Below are positions 9,832 to 16,626 of a DNA stretch of 57,546 bases, one piece after another. A program made the translations under genes and the position numbers. This DNA comes from Alphaproteobacteria bacterium. Lineage in GTDB: Bacteria; Pseudomonadota; Alphaproteobacteria; Rhodospirillales; Magnetospirillaceae. The stretch spans positions 1 to 57,546 of the forward strand of contig JAJPHO010000055.1 in the NCBI GenBank assembly GCA_021325215.1, given 5' to 3'. The first letter of the stretch is position 1. Every line of letters begins with the position of its first letter. The notes under the pieces are model-generated. The model did no database searches. It saw only the letters and a list, made by a program, of their open reading frames with translations, and was not told the origin of the DNA.

Positions 9832-10527
9832 TCAGTTCCCCAGCCAATTCCGCATATGGCCGGTAACGGCTTCGGGCCGTTCGACGGCCGCCATATGACC
9901 GCAATCGGGGATCAGGGCCAGCACGGCGCCTGGAATCTCGGCGGCGATCGCGCGCTGGCTGTCGGCAGGCGCCCAGGGATCGTCGGCGCCGCCCAGCACC
10001 AGCGTCGGGCATGAGAGTCCCGGCAGTACGTCGCGCGCGTCGCGGCGCTTCAGCGCGGCCTTGATCTGGCCTTCATGATCGGCCGGAGAGCAGCGGCACC
10101 ACATCTCGATCAGCGGATCGACCAATTCCTTCTCCGCCCGCCGCGAGGGATGCAGCACCGGCGGTATCCATTGCTCCGCCAAGGCGCGGATACCGTCGCG
10201 ATTGGCGAGGTCGATCAGTGCGGTGCGCTTTTCCGCCTCGCCCGGCAGCAGCGGATGGACGCCGGTGCTGAGCAAAGCCAGACGCTCGACACGCGCCGGC
10301 GCCCTCCGCATCACCTCCAGCGCCACCCGCCCGCCCATCGAATGTCCGGCCAGGGCGAAGCGGTCCGGCGCCAAAGCGAGAACCCGCTCCGCCATATCGT
10401 CGAATGAGTCCTGGCCTCGGAAATCGGCCACCAGAATGGTGCGCTCTTCCCCGAACGCCGCGATCTGCGGCGCCCAGGCGGTTTCGTCGCACAATAGACC
10501 GGGCAAAAGAACCAGTGTCGTCGCCAT
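9832..10527 (-). CDS. Alpha/beta hydrolase, last gene of the catabolic operon
   Basis: This is a 231-residue single-domain alpha/beta hydrolase. The nucleophile elbow GHSMGG gives S63; the acid is likely the Asp of GGADDPW and the base the His of PDCGHM, near residue 210. Overall it resembles enol-lactonase and C-C or ester hydrolases of aromatic catabolism, but no motif fixes the substrate. ATG 10527 lies 2 bp after the stop of the TonB receptor, which indicates cotranscription with it. An in-frame GTG at 10536 would overlap the receptor gene and is less likely. In the operon context I infer a step after ring cleavage or removal of an ester side group from the imported substrate. Confidence 0.85.
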   Translation of the reverse strand: MATTLVLLPGLLCDETAWAPQIAAFGEERTILVADFRGQDSFDDMAERVLALAPDRFALAGHSMGGRVALEVMRRAPARVERLALLSTGVHPLLPGEAEKRTALIDLANRDGIRALAEQWIPPVLHPSRRAEKELVDPLIEMWCRCSPADHEGQIKAALKRRDARDVLPGLSCPTLVLGGADDPWAPADSQRAIAAEIPGAVLALIPDCGHMAAVERPEAVTGHMRNWLGN

Positions 10528-10529
10528 CC

Positions 10530-12773
10530 CTACCACCAGATCGAGGCATCGAAACCGAAGGTGCGCGGCAGCCCGCGGAAGGAGAAGCCGCCCGGCGAAT
10601 ATTCGGCGTTATATTTCGTATCGAACAGGTTCTTGGCCCAGCCGGCGAACTCCCACATGCCGGTCGAGAAACTGACGCGCAGATTGACCAGATCGACCGG
10701 AGACCGCGACGTGTCCACGCAGTAGGTGTAGGTCGGCGCGCCGCAATTGAGATCCGCCCCCGGGGTCCACCAGGTGGTGCCGATGCGCTGATATTCCAGC
10801 CGCCCGAACAGAGAATTGTCGCCGATCGGCTGGCGGTATTGCACGGCGGTGGTGAGATTGTATTTCGACACGTCCGGCGCCTGGTTGCCGATCCAGGTGG
10901 GGTCGGGAGCCTTGGTGATCCGGCTGTTGGTATAGCCATAGCCGGCCGAGACCGAGACATGGTCGGTCAGCTTGTAATTGGCGGCGATATCGAAGCCCTC
11001 ATAGGTCGCCTCGTTGATATTGCCGAGATTCTGCGTCGCGTTGATGGCGACATATTCGAAGAAATAGGGATTGTGCGAGGTGGTGTAATAGAGCGACCCA
11101 TCCAGCGACAGACGATGGTCCAGCACATCCGTCTTGCCGCCCACTTCCCAGGTATTGGCCACTTCGGCCTGGAAGATATCCCCGACACCGGGGATACCCA
11201 ACCCGCCCACGCCGGTCTGGTTGAAGCCGCCGCTGCGGAAGCCCCGCCCCCAATCGGCATAGAGGGTCATGTTGTCCTCGGGCTTGTAGCGCAGGGTCAC
11301 TTTCGGCTGGACGGCGCTGAAGCTGGCATCGCGGGTCAGGCCGGTCGGCGCCCCGCCGATCAGGCACAGCCCGCCGATGCCGTTATAGATGGAGCAGCCG
11401 CTATTGGGCGTCAGGGTGCGGTTCTGGCGGCGGTCGTCATCGTAGCGCAGCTGCGCGTCGAGCTCCCATTGCTTGTCGATCTCCGCCGTCACATCGCCAT
11501 AGACCGCCCAGGCCCAGTTGCTCTGCGAATCGGCCAGGTAATAGAGCGACGGATTGAGCGGATTGGTCGACGGACCGCGATAGACCGGATACACGCCGAA
11601 GCCTTCATCCAGCAATGTGGTGGTCGAAATGAAGCGGTCGGTATGGACGGCATAGGCGCCGCCCATCCAATGCAGCCACCCGTCCTGCGCGGAGGTCAGG
11701 CGGACATCTTCGCTGACCGCGCTGGTGTTGAGATACTGGCTCTGATTGAGGTCGCCGAACCCGTAAAAGGCCTGTCCCTGCGCCAGCGGCAGATAGGGAT
11801 AATCGTCGCCGGTGACGATTTCCTTGACCTTGTCGTAGGCGCTGACCGACGTCAGCGTGGCGAAGCCGAGATTTTTGTCGAGTTTCAAAGAGATATCGAC
11901 CATGTCGCGCCTGTCGATGCCCTTGTTGTTGACCTCGACCGGCGTGATGGTGTCGGCGTTGACGTTGTTCGGTCCCTGATAGGAATTGTACCAGAAGCCG
12001 GTGGTGTTGAGCGACGAGAAGGACACCCGCGCGTCGGCGGAAAAATCGGCGTTCGGCTTGTAGAGCAGCTTGAAACGGCCGGAGATGTCGTGCTCCGGAT
12101 CGGCGCTCTGATCCAGATAGTCGTTCTTGATGTAGCCGTCGGTATTCTCGTACTGCACCGTGCCGATGAATTTCAGCACATCGGTGATCGGCCCGCTGGC
12201 CGACTGGGAGACGGTGACGCCGGGGCCGTTATCCACCCCGACATGGGTCTTGAACTGGAAGCTGTCGGTCGGTTCCTTGGTATTGATCAGGATGGCGCCG
12301 CCGATGGCGTTGCGGCCATAGAGACCGCCCTGAGGCCCTTTGAGCACTTCGATATCCTGGATGTCGAACAGGCTCTGATTGAATTGCGATGGATTGATCT
12401 GCTGCACCCCGTCCACCACCACGGCGACCGAGGGCTCACTGTTGCGGGCCTGCGCGATGCCGCGGATGATGACGAAGGAGGTGCCGGCGTTCTGCGTCTG
12501 AACGAAGGTGACGCCGGGCGTCTCGGCGAGAAAATCGGCCGGATTGACGATGCCGCGCGCCTCGATGTCCTCGGCGGTGAAGGCCTGCACCGAAGCCGGA
12601 ACGTCCTCCAGCTTCTCGGCCCTTTTACGCGCCGTGACCACCACCTCCTGCAGGTCCGGCTCGGTCGCCTGGCTGGTCTGCGCCAGGGCGGGCAGCCCGG
12701 GCGCCAATGCCAGGATCGAGCCGAGCAGCGCGGCGCGGCCGGCGAATCTCCCTTTCGGTTTCTGTGCGTTCAT
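10530..12773 (-). CDS. TonB-dependent outer-membrane receptor of the catabolic operon
   Basis: This is a 747-residue outer-membrane active transporter. The signal peptide ends near ALAQ. A TonB-box-like EVVVTARKR is followed by the plug domain (about 50-165, with RGIAQARNSEPSVAVVVDGV) and a 22-strand-type beta barrel ending in aromatic IWW. ATG 12773 was chosen because GGGAGAG lies 5 bases upstream and the signal peptide starts there; the open frame extends 33 codons further without sense. The sequence is of the large class common in sphingomonads and related groups, whose substrates are often small aromatic or terpenoid compounds rather than siderophores. Position between the VOC protein and the hydrolase argues that it imports the substrate of this operon. 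The 118 bp gap before it could hold an internal promoter. Confidence 0.92.
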   Translation of the reverse strand: MNAQKPKGRFAGRAALLGSILALAPGLPALAQTSQATEPDLQEVVVTARKRAEKLEDVPASVQAFTAEDIEARGIVNPADFLAETPGVTFVQTQNAGTSFVIIRGIAQARNSEPSVAVVVDGVQQINPSQFNQSLFDIQDIEVLKGPQGGLYGRNAIGGAILINTKEPTDSFQFKTHVGVDNGPGVTVSQSASGPITDVLKFIGTVQYENTDGYIKNDYLDQSADPEHDISGRFKLLYKPNADFSADARVSFSSLNTTGFWYNSYQGPNNVNADTITPVEVNNKGIDRRDMVDISLKLDKNLGFATLTSVSAYDKVKEIVTGDDYPYLPLAQGQAFYGFGDLNQSQYLNTSAVSEDVRLTSAQDGWLHWMGGAYAVHTDRFISTTTLLDEGFGVYPVYRGPSTNPLNPSLYYLADSQSNWAWAVYGDVTAEIDKQWELDAQLRYDDDRRQNRTLTPNSGCSIYNGIGGLCLIGGAPTGLTRDASFSAVQPKVTLRYKPEDNMTLYADWGRGFRSGGFNQTGVGGLGIPGVGDIFQAEVANTWEVGGKTDVLDHRLSLDGSLYYTTSHNPYFFEYVAINATQNLGNINEATYEGFDIAANYKLTDHVSVSAGYGYTNSRITKAPDPTWIGNQAPDVSKYNLTTAVQYRQPIGDNSLFGRLEYQRIGTTWWTPGADLNCGAPTYTYCVDTSRSPVDLVNLRVSFSTGMWEFAGWAKNLFDTKYNAEYSPGGFSFRGLPRTFGFDASIWW

Positions 12774-12891
12774 CGTTCTCTCCCCAGATATTCGATAGGC
12801 CCGGATCTGCGTCCGGTGCAGGCAAGGCTCCGCCTTCGACGCCCTTTCGGGCATCGGCTCGGCAATCGGCACTCAGTGTTTCAGTGCGGCG

Positions 12892-13512
12892 TCAGGCCTT
12901 GACCCAGCCCGCGCCCCGCTTGGTGTTGTTGGTCGCGACGTCCTCCTCGGCCAGCCACAGGGCCAGCGTCTGGTGCGCGGTCTTGCCGGCGTCCTTCATC
13001 ATCTCGGCGGTCTGCGGCACGCGGGTGGTCAGCTCGACCTGCATGCCGTTGGGATCGTGAAAATAGATCGAATAGCAATAGCCGTGGTCGGTCTCGAACA
13101 CCGGCACGTCATGCTCGGCCAGCCGCTTCTTGAAGCGCTCGATCTCGCCCTTGCCCTCGACGGTCAGCGCGATGTGATGGGCGAAGGGATTGGAATTTTC
13201 GAATTTGTTGAGCGACGTGTCGTAGGAGGTCTCGTCCGACTTGAACTGGAAGAAGGCCAGGCAGCTTCCGTCGGTCATCTCGAAGAAGGTGTGGACGTAA
13301 TTGTCCGGCTTGCCGGTCACCGGGTTCATACGCTCGACCCAGGTGCCGATCAGCGGCATGCCGAGGATGTCCTCGTAGAAATGCCGGGTCGCCTCCATGT
13401 CGCGGGCATGGAAGGCGTGATGATGCAAAGCGCCGACGCGGTTCTCGCGGCGCTTGCGATCCAAATTTTCGTCAGCGCCCGTCGACCGTGACGGTTCCCT
13501 CTCGATAGACAT
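12892..13512 (-). CDS. VOC-superfamily protein, extradiol-dioxygenase-like
   Basis: This is a 206-residue vicinal-oxygen-chelate protein with two beta-alpha-beta-beta-beta modules. The expected metal ligands are present in the right places: a His in the run H30-H32 before AFHARDMEAT, H113 in AHHIALTVEG, and E160 in GMQVEL. This 2-His-1-carboxylate set is used by extradiol ring-cleaving dioxygenases and by some isomerases and lyases in the same fold. ATG 13512 is chosen because AGGGAG precedes it; a TTG further upstream is possible. The start lies 41 bp inside the CoA-transferase gene, so the two are translationally coupled. The fold and ligands are seen directly; dioxygenase activity is inferred. 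Confidence 0.82.
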   Translation of the reverse strand: MSIEREPSRSTGADENLDRKRRENRVGALHHHAFHARDMEATRHFYEDILGMPLIGTWVERMNPVTGKPDNYVHTFFEMTDGSCLAFFQFKSDETSYDTSLNKFENSNPFAHHIALTVEGKGEIERFKKRLAEHDVPVFETDHGYCYSIYFHDPNGMQVELTTRVPQTAEMMKDAGKTAHQTLALWLAEEDVATNNTKRGAGWVKA

Positions 13513-14698
13513 GTCGGTTCTCCCTTGTCGCAATCTCGGCGGACGGCCATTCTCCGGGCCGCCCCGTCAGCGCACGTCTGATGTCGCCGCCATCCTCGTC
13601 CAGCAGCGGCGCGGCCTTGACCGAGCCGGCCCGCTGGCCGTCGAACACGAAGGCCGGGCGGACGGCGAGTTCCGCCCCTTCGCTGCGCTTGTCGACCGGA
13701 ACGATCATGCCCAGATGCCGGGCCTGGTCGTCCTCTACCGCCTCGGGGATCGAATTGACCGGGGCGAACGGCAGATCGTGATTGGCCATGCGCGCCAGCC
13801 AATGCTCCCTCGGGTGACTGCCGACGATGACATTGAGCGCGTCGAGCAGGGCGCCGTAATTGTCGATCCGCAGCAGGCGGGTGGCGAAGCGCGGATCGGC
13901 GGCCAGCGCCTGGGCACCGATCGCCAGGACCAGATTGTCCCAGAATTTCTCGATCGAGGATAAGTGAATGGCAAGCAGCTTGTCGTCGCCGCAGCGCAGA
14001 ATGAAAGCCTGGGCCAGCTTGGGCCGGTCGACCGATTTCGGCACGTCGCCCAGGGCGAAATAGCCGGTGAAGGGCTCGATGGCGAAATGCATCATCGCTT
14101 CCAGCATCGAGATTTCCAGATGCCGGCCGATACCGGTCCGCCCGCGTTCGACCAGCGCGCCCATGATGCCCATCGCGGCATAGAGCCCGGTGATCGCATC
14201 CGCCATGGCGGGACCGAGCAGGCGCGGCTGGTCGACATCGATGGCGACGCCGAGGAAACCTGACAGCGCCTGGGTCACCGAATCATAGCTGGGCCGGTGG
14301 ATATAGGGCCCGGTCTGGCCGAACCCGCTGATCGAGCAATAGACCAGCCGCTGATTGATCCCGCTCAGCGCTTTCCAATCCATGCCCATGCGCTCAGCGG
14401 CGCCGGGGCGGAAATTCTGGATATAGACGTCGGCCGACGCCACCAGCCCGCGCATGACGGCGCGGTCGTCTTCCTTCTTGAGATCCAACGCCAGGCTGCG
14501 CTTGTTGCGGTTATAGGCCTGGAAGTGGGCGCTGTAGAGGCCGTTGCGGAAATTGCGGTAAGGGTCCCCCTCGCCCGGCGATTCGACCTTGATCACATCG
14601 GCGCCCAGATCGGCCAGGATCATGCCGGCGCAGGGGCCGGTGATGAAGGTGCCTTGCTCGACGACGCGGATGCCTTGAAGAACCTTGATCATGCTCAT
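13472..14698 (-). CDS. CaiB/BaiF family (class III) CoA transferase
   Basis: This is a 408-residue type III CoA transferase, which moves CoA between organic acids through an Asp-bound anhydride or thioester. The N-terminal LQGIRVVEQGTFITGPCAG and GADVIKVESPGEGDPYR are standard family blocks. The catalytic Asp should lie in the middle of the protein, in the region containing DADAITGLYAAMG or nearby; I cannot fix it without alignment. ATG 14698 (or 14692, two codons on) sits 4 bp after the stop of the citryl-CoA-lyase-like gene; the upstream extension has no family similarity. Paired with a citryl-CoA-lyase-like protein it probably activates a di- or tricarboxylic acid to the CoA thioester that the lyase then splits. 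Confidence 0.9.
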   Translation of the reverse strand: MSMIKVLQGIRVVEQGTFITGPCAGMILADLGADVIKVESPGEGDPYRNFRNGLYSAHFQAYNRNKRSLALDLKKEDDRAVMRGLVASADVYIQNFRPGAAERMGMDWKALSGINQRLVYCSISGFGQTGPYIHRPSYDSVTQALSGFLGVAIDVDQPRLLGPAMADAITGLYAAMGIMGALVERGRTGIGRHLEISMLEAMMHFAIEPFTGYFALGDVPKSVDRPKLAQAFILRCGDDKLLAIHLSSIEKFWDNLVLAIGAQALAADPRFATRLLRIDNYGALLDALNVIVGSHPREHWLARMANHDLPFAPVNSIPEAVEDDQARHLGMIVPVDKRSEGAELAVRPAFVFDGQRAGSVKAAPLLDEDGGDIRRALTGRPGEWPSAEIATRENRHVYREGTVTVDGR

Positions 14699-14702
14699 CC
14701 TG

Positions 14703-15500
14703 TCAATTTTCGTCGGGAACGAAGCCGTCGGGCGCGTCCCCGGAATAGGTGATCGAGGCCGCCGCCGCATGAGCCATCGCGAAGCCGATCGGTTCCTGCT
14801 GCTCCTCCAGCAGATGGGCGATCAGACTGGCGGTGCGGGCCAGCAGCGGCACCCCCTTCAACGCCAGCAGCGGGTAGCCGGCATCCAGCAGGACCGCCGG
14901 AATGGCGCCGGAGATATTGACCTTGAGCGGCTTGCCGGTCAGTTCCGGCAGCAACGTCTCGATGGCGCGCACCGCCGCGCAATGCGGGCCCGACAGGCCC
15001 TGCTCGGCAGCGATGGCGAACAATTTCTCGGCGCGCGGATCGCCGCCCTTGTGCAGCGGATGGCCGAAGCCGGGGATCGCCTGGCGGGCCGCTCGGCGCT
15101 CGGCGATCAGGCGGCGCGCCGCGTCCGGACCGTTCGGCTCAGCCGTCACCGCGGCGAGGAACTGGCCCGCCGCCTGGGCGCTGCCGAGGATCACCGAGCC
15201 GCAGCCCAGCAGACCGGCCGCCACCGCCCCCTGCAGAGCCTCGGGCGAGGCGGCCAGGGTCATGCGGGCGGCGGCGACACTGGGAACCAGGCCGTGCTCG
15301 GCGATCGCCACCAGGGCGGCGTCGAACAATGCGCGCTGGCCGGCGCTGGGCAGGGAACCCGCGATCAGCAGCCAGGCATGGTCGGTGAAGGAGATCGAGC
15401 CCATCAGCCCGGCCACCAGATCGCGCCCCCGCACGATGATGGTTTCCGGATTCGAAGCGCAGATGGCGCTGCTCTTCGCGCTGCTGGACCCGACCTTCAC
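14703..15500 (-). CDS. Citryl-CoA lyase-like protein (citrate synthase fold, short form)
   Basis: This is a 265-residue protein with the small citrate-synthase-fold core seen in citryl-CoA lyase and in the C-terminal part of ATP-citrate lyase. Conserved blocks are VAGLMGSISFTDHAW, IPGFGHPLHKGGDPRA (the catalytic His segment) and the downstream NISGAIPAVLLD block. Full citrate synthases are about 430 residues, so this is not a TCA-cycle enzyme. The start is GTG 15500 with GGGAGG six bases upstream. It is the first gene of the operon and lies 4 bp before the CoA transferase. I infer cleavage of a citryl-CoA-type thioester to acetyl-CoA plus an oxo acid; the exact substrate is open. Confidence 0.85.
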   Translation of the reverse strand: MKVGSSSAKSSAICASNPETIIVRGRDLVAGLMGSISFTDHAWLLIAGSLPSAGQRALFDAALVAIAEHGLVPSVAAARMTLAASPEALQGAVAAGLLGCGSVILGSAQAAGQFLAAVTAEPNGPDAARRLIAERRAARQAIPGFGHPLHKGGDPRAEKLFAIAAEQGLSGPHCAAVRAIETLLPELTGKPLKVNISGAIPAVLLDAGYPLLALKGVPLLARTASLIAHLLEEQQEPIGFAMAHAAAASITYSGDAPDGFVPDEN

Positions 15501-15521
15501 GCCTCGCCTCCCGCTTTATTT

Positions 15522-15553
15522 TTCGCTTATCGAAAATTATTTCACTAAGCGAA
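15522..15553. promoter_or_regulatory. Inverted repeat, candidate IclR operator before the catabolic operon
   Basis: TTCGCTTA at 15522-15529 and TAAGCGAA at 15546-15553 are perfect 8-bp arms around an AT-rich 16-bp spacer. The site starts 22 bp upstream of the GTG of the citryl-CoA-lyase-like gene, in a locally AT-rich stretch where the promoter must lie. The neighbouring regulator is of the IclR family, which binds such palindromes. The link to that regulator is inferred. Confidence 0.55.
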
Positions 15554-15627
15554 TTATGAAAGAACCGAGACGGCACTGTCAAGAAGGCGGGCTTACGACG
15601 AAAGTAGGGGAGGGCCGCTAGGCCTGA

Positions 15628-15775
15628 TTTCACCACGAAGACACGAAGGCACGAAGGATAGGAAGACGCGCCGCAGGCAATCATTCCCTCCTTCCCAGCT
15701 TCGATCTGGGAAAACAGGAATGACTGCGCTCCGCGCTTTTCTCCTTCTTCGTGTCTTCGTGTCTTCGTGGTGAAA
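15628..15775. repeat. 148-bp nested inverted-repeat element with CACGAAGA words
   Basis: The terminal 29-nt arms 15628-15656 and 15747-15775 are inverted copies with 28 of 29 positions matching. Each arm contains repeats of the word ACACGAAG. Inside is a second palindrome: TCATTCC with GGAATGA, and TTCCCAG with CTGGGAA around a short loop near 15681-15723. No open frame of interest lies within. It fills the gap between the IclR gene and the operon it may control. The arm word is one I recognise as recurrent in many unrelated bacterial genomes, but I cannot count copies here. Confidence 0.8.
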
Positions 15776-15782
15776 AGAAGCG

Positions 15783-16595
15783 CTAATCGCGTTCCAGCGA
15801 ATGGCGGAGCGCAGGATAGCGCAGCAGGGTTTCGCTGATCTGGCCGGCGGTGCGGCGCAGTTCGGACAGGCGGGTCTCGACCAGCTGCTCGGGCGACAGG
15901 CGGCCGGAATAGCCCGACGAATTGACCGATGCGATGGGACGGCCGGGGCCGGCCATGATCGGCACGGCGATGGAGGAGACGCCGTAAGCCAGCTGGTCGA
16001 TGACGATGGAATAGCCGGTCGCCCGCACGTCGCGGATGATCTCCGTCAAGCGCGCCGGGTCGGTCTCGGTAATGTCGGTCAGGCGCTCCAGCTTCGTCTC
16101 GCCCAGATAGCGCTCGAGCGCCGCATCGCTCAGGCCGGCCAGCAGCACGCGCCCGAGCGAGGTGGCATAGGCCGGATAGGTGACGCCGGTCCCGGCGATC
16201 GGGCGGGTCGCGCCCTGTTCGGAATGATGCGCGACATAAAGAATGTCGTCGCCGTTCAGCACCGCCACCGAGGCGGCATCGCCGAAAATCTTCACCAACC
16301 GCCGCAATTCGGGCAGCAGCGCGTCCTCGACATGGGCCGAGCGCAGATAGGCGGAGCCCAGGGTAAGGATCTTCGGCGTCAGCAGGAAACGGCGATTGAC
16401 GCAGCGGACGAAGCCGAGCTGCACCAGCGTGTGCAGGCTGCGGCGCGCAGTGGCGGGGCTGAGGCCGGTGCGGCGGGCGACGTCGCTGAGGGTCAGTTCG
16501 GGGGTCGCGGCGTCAAACGCCTGGATGACGCCGAGCCCGCGCGCCAGACCTTCCACGAATTCCTTGTTGTCCGCTCTGTTGTCATTTTCGGTCAT
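15783..16595 (-). CDS. IclR-family transcriptional regulator, PcaR/PobR-like
   Basis: This is a 270-residue DNA-binding regulator. The N-terminal winged helix-turn-helix (about residues 12-75) contains LTLSDVARRTGLSPATARR. The C-terminal IclR effector domain (about 85-260) includes DILYVAHHSE and YPAYATSLGRVLLAG. The opening FVEGLARGLGVIQAFD is characteristic of the PcaR/PcaU/PobR branch, which controls protocatechuate and 4-hydroxybenzoate catabolism. It lies directly upstream of the catabolic operon on the same strand, separated by the inverted-repeat element and a palindromic operator candidate. I infer that it senses the substrate or an intermediate of that operon. Confidence 0.92.
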   Translation of the reverse strand: MTENDNRADNKEFVEGLARGLGVIQAFDAATPELTLSDVARRTGLSPATARRSLHTLVQLGFVRCVNRRFLLTPKILTLGSAYLRSAHVEDALLPELRRLVKIFGDAASVAVLNGDDILYVAHHSEQGATRPIAGTGVTYPAYATSLGRVLLAGLSDAALERYLGETKLERLTDITETDPARLTEIIRDVRATGYSIVIDQLAYGVSSIAVPIMAGPGRPIASVNSSGYSGRLSPEQLVETRLSELRRTAGQISETLLRYPALRHSLERD

Positions 16596-16626
16596 CGCAC
16601 AAAAGCACCTCAGGACGCTGGCGGTG

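Noticed and set aside
10530-12872. Start of the TonB receptor at 12872
   Set aside because: The first 33 codons of that frame have no signal-peptide character; ATG 12773 has a ribosome-binding site and starts the leader.
15628-15775. CRISPR-like array because of the repeated CACGAAG word
   Set aside because: The repeats are contiguous 8-9-mers without spacers of constant length and lie in inverted arms; no cas genes are present.
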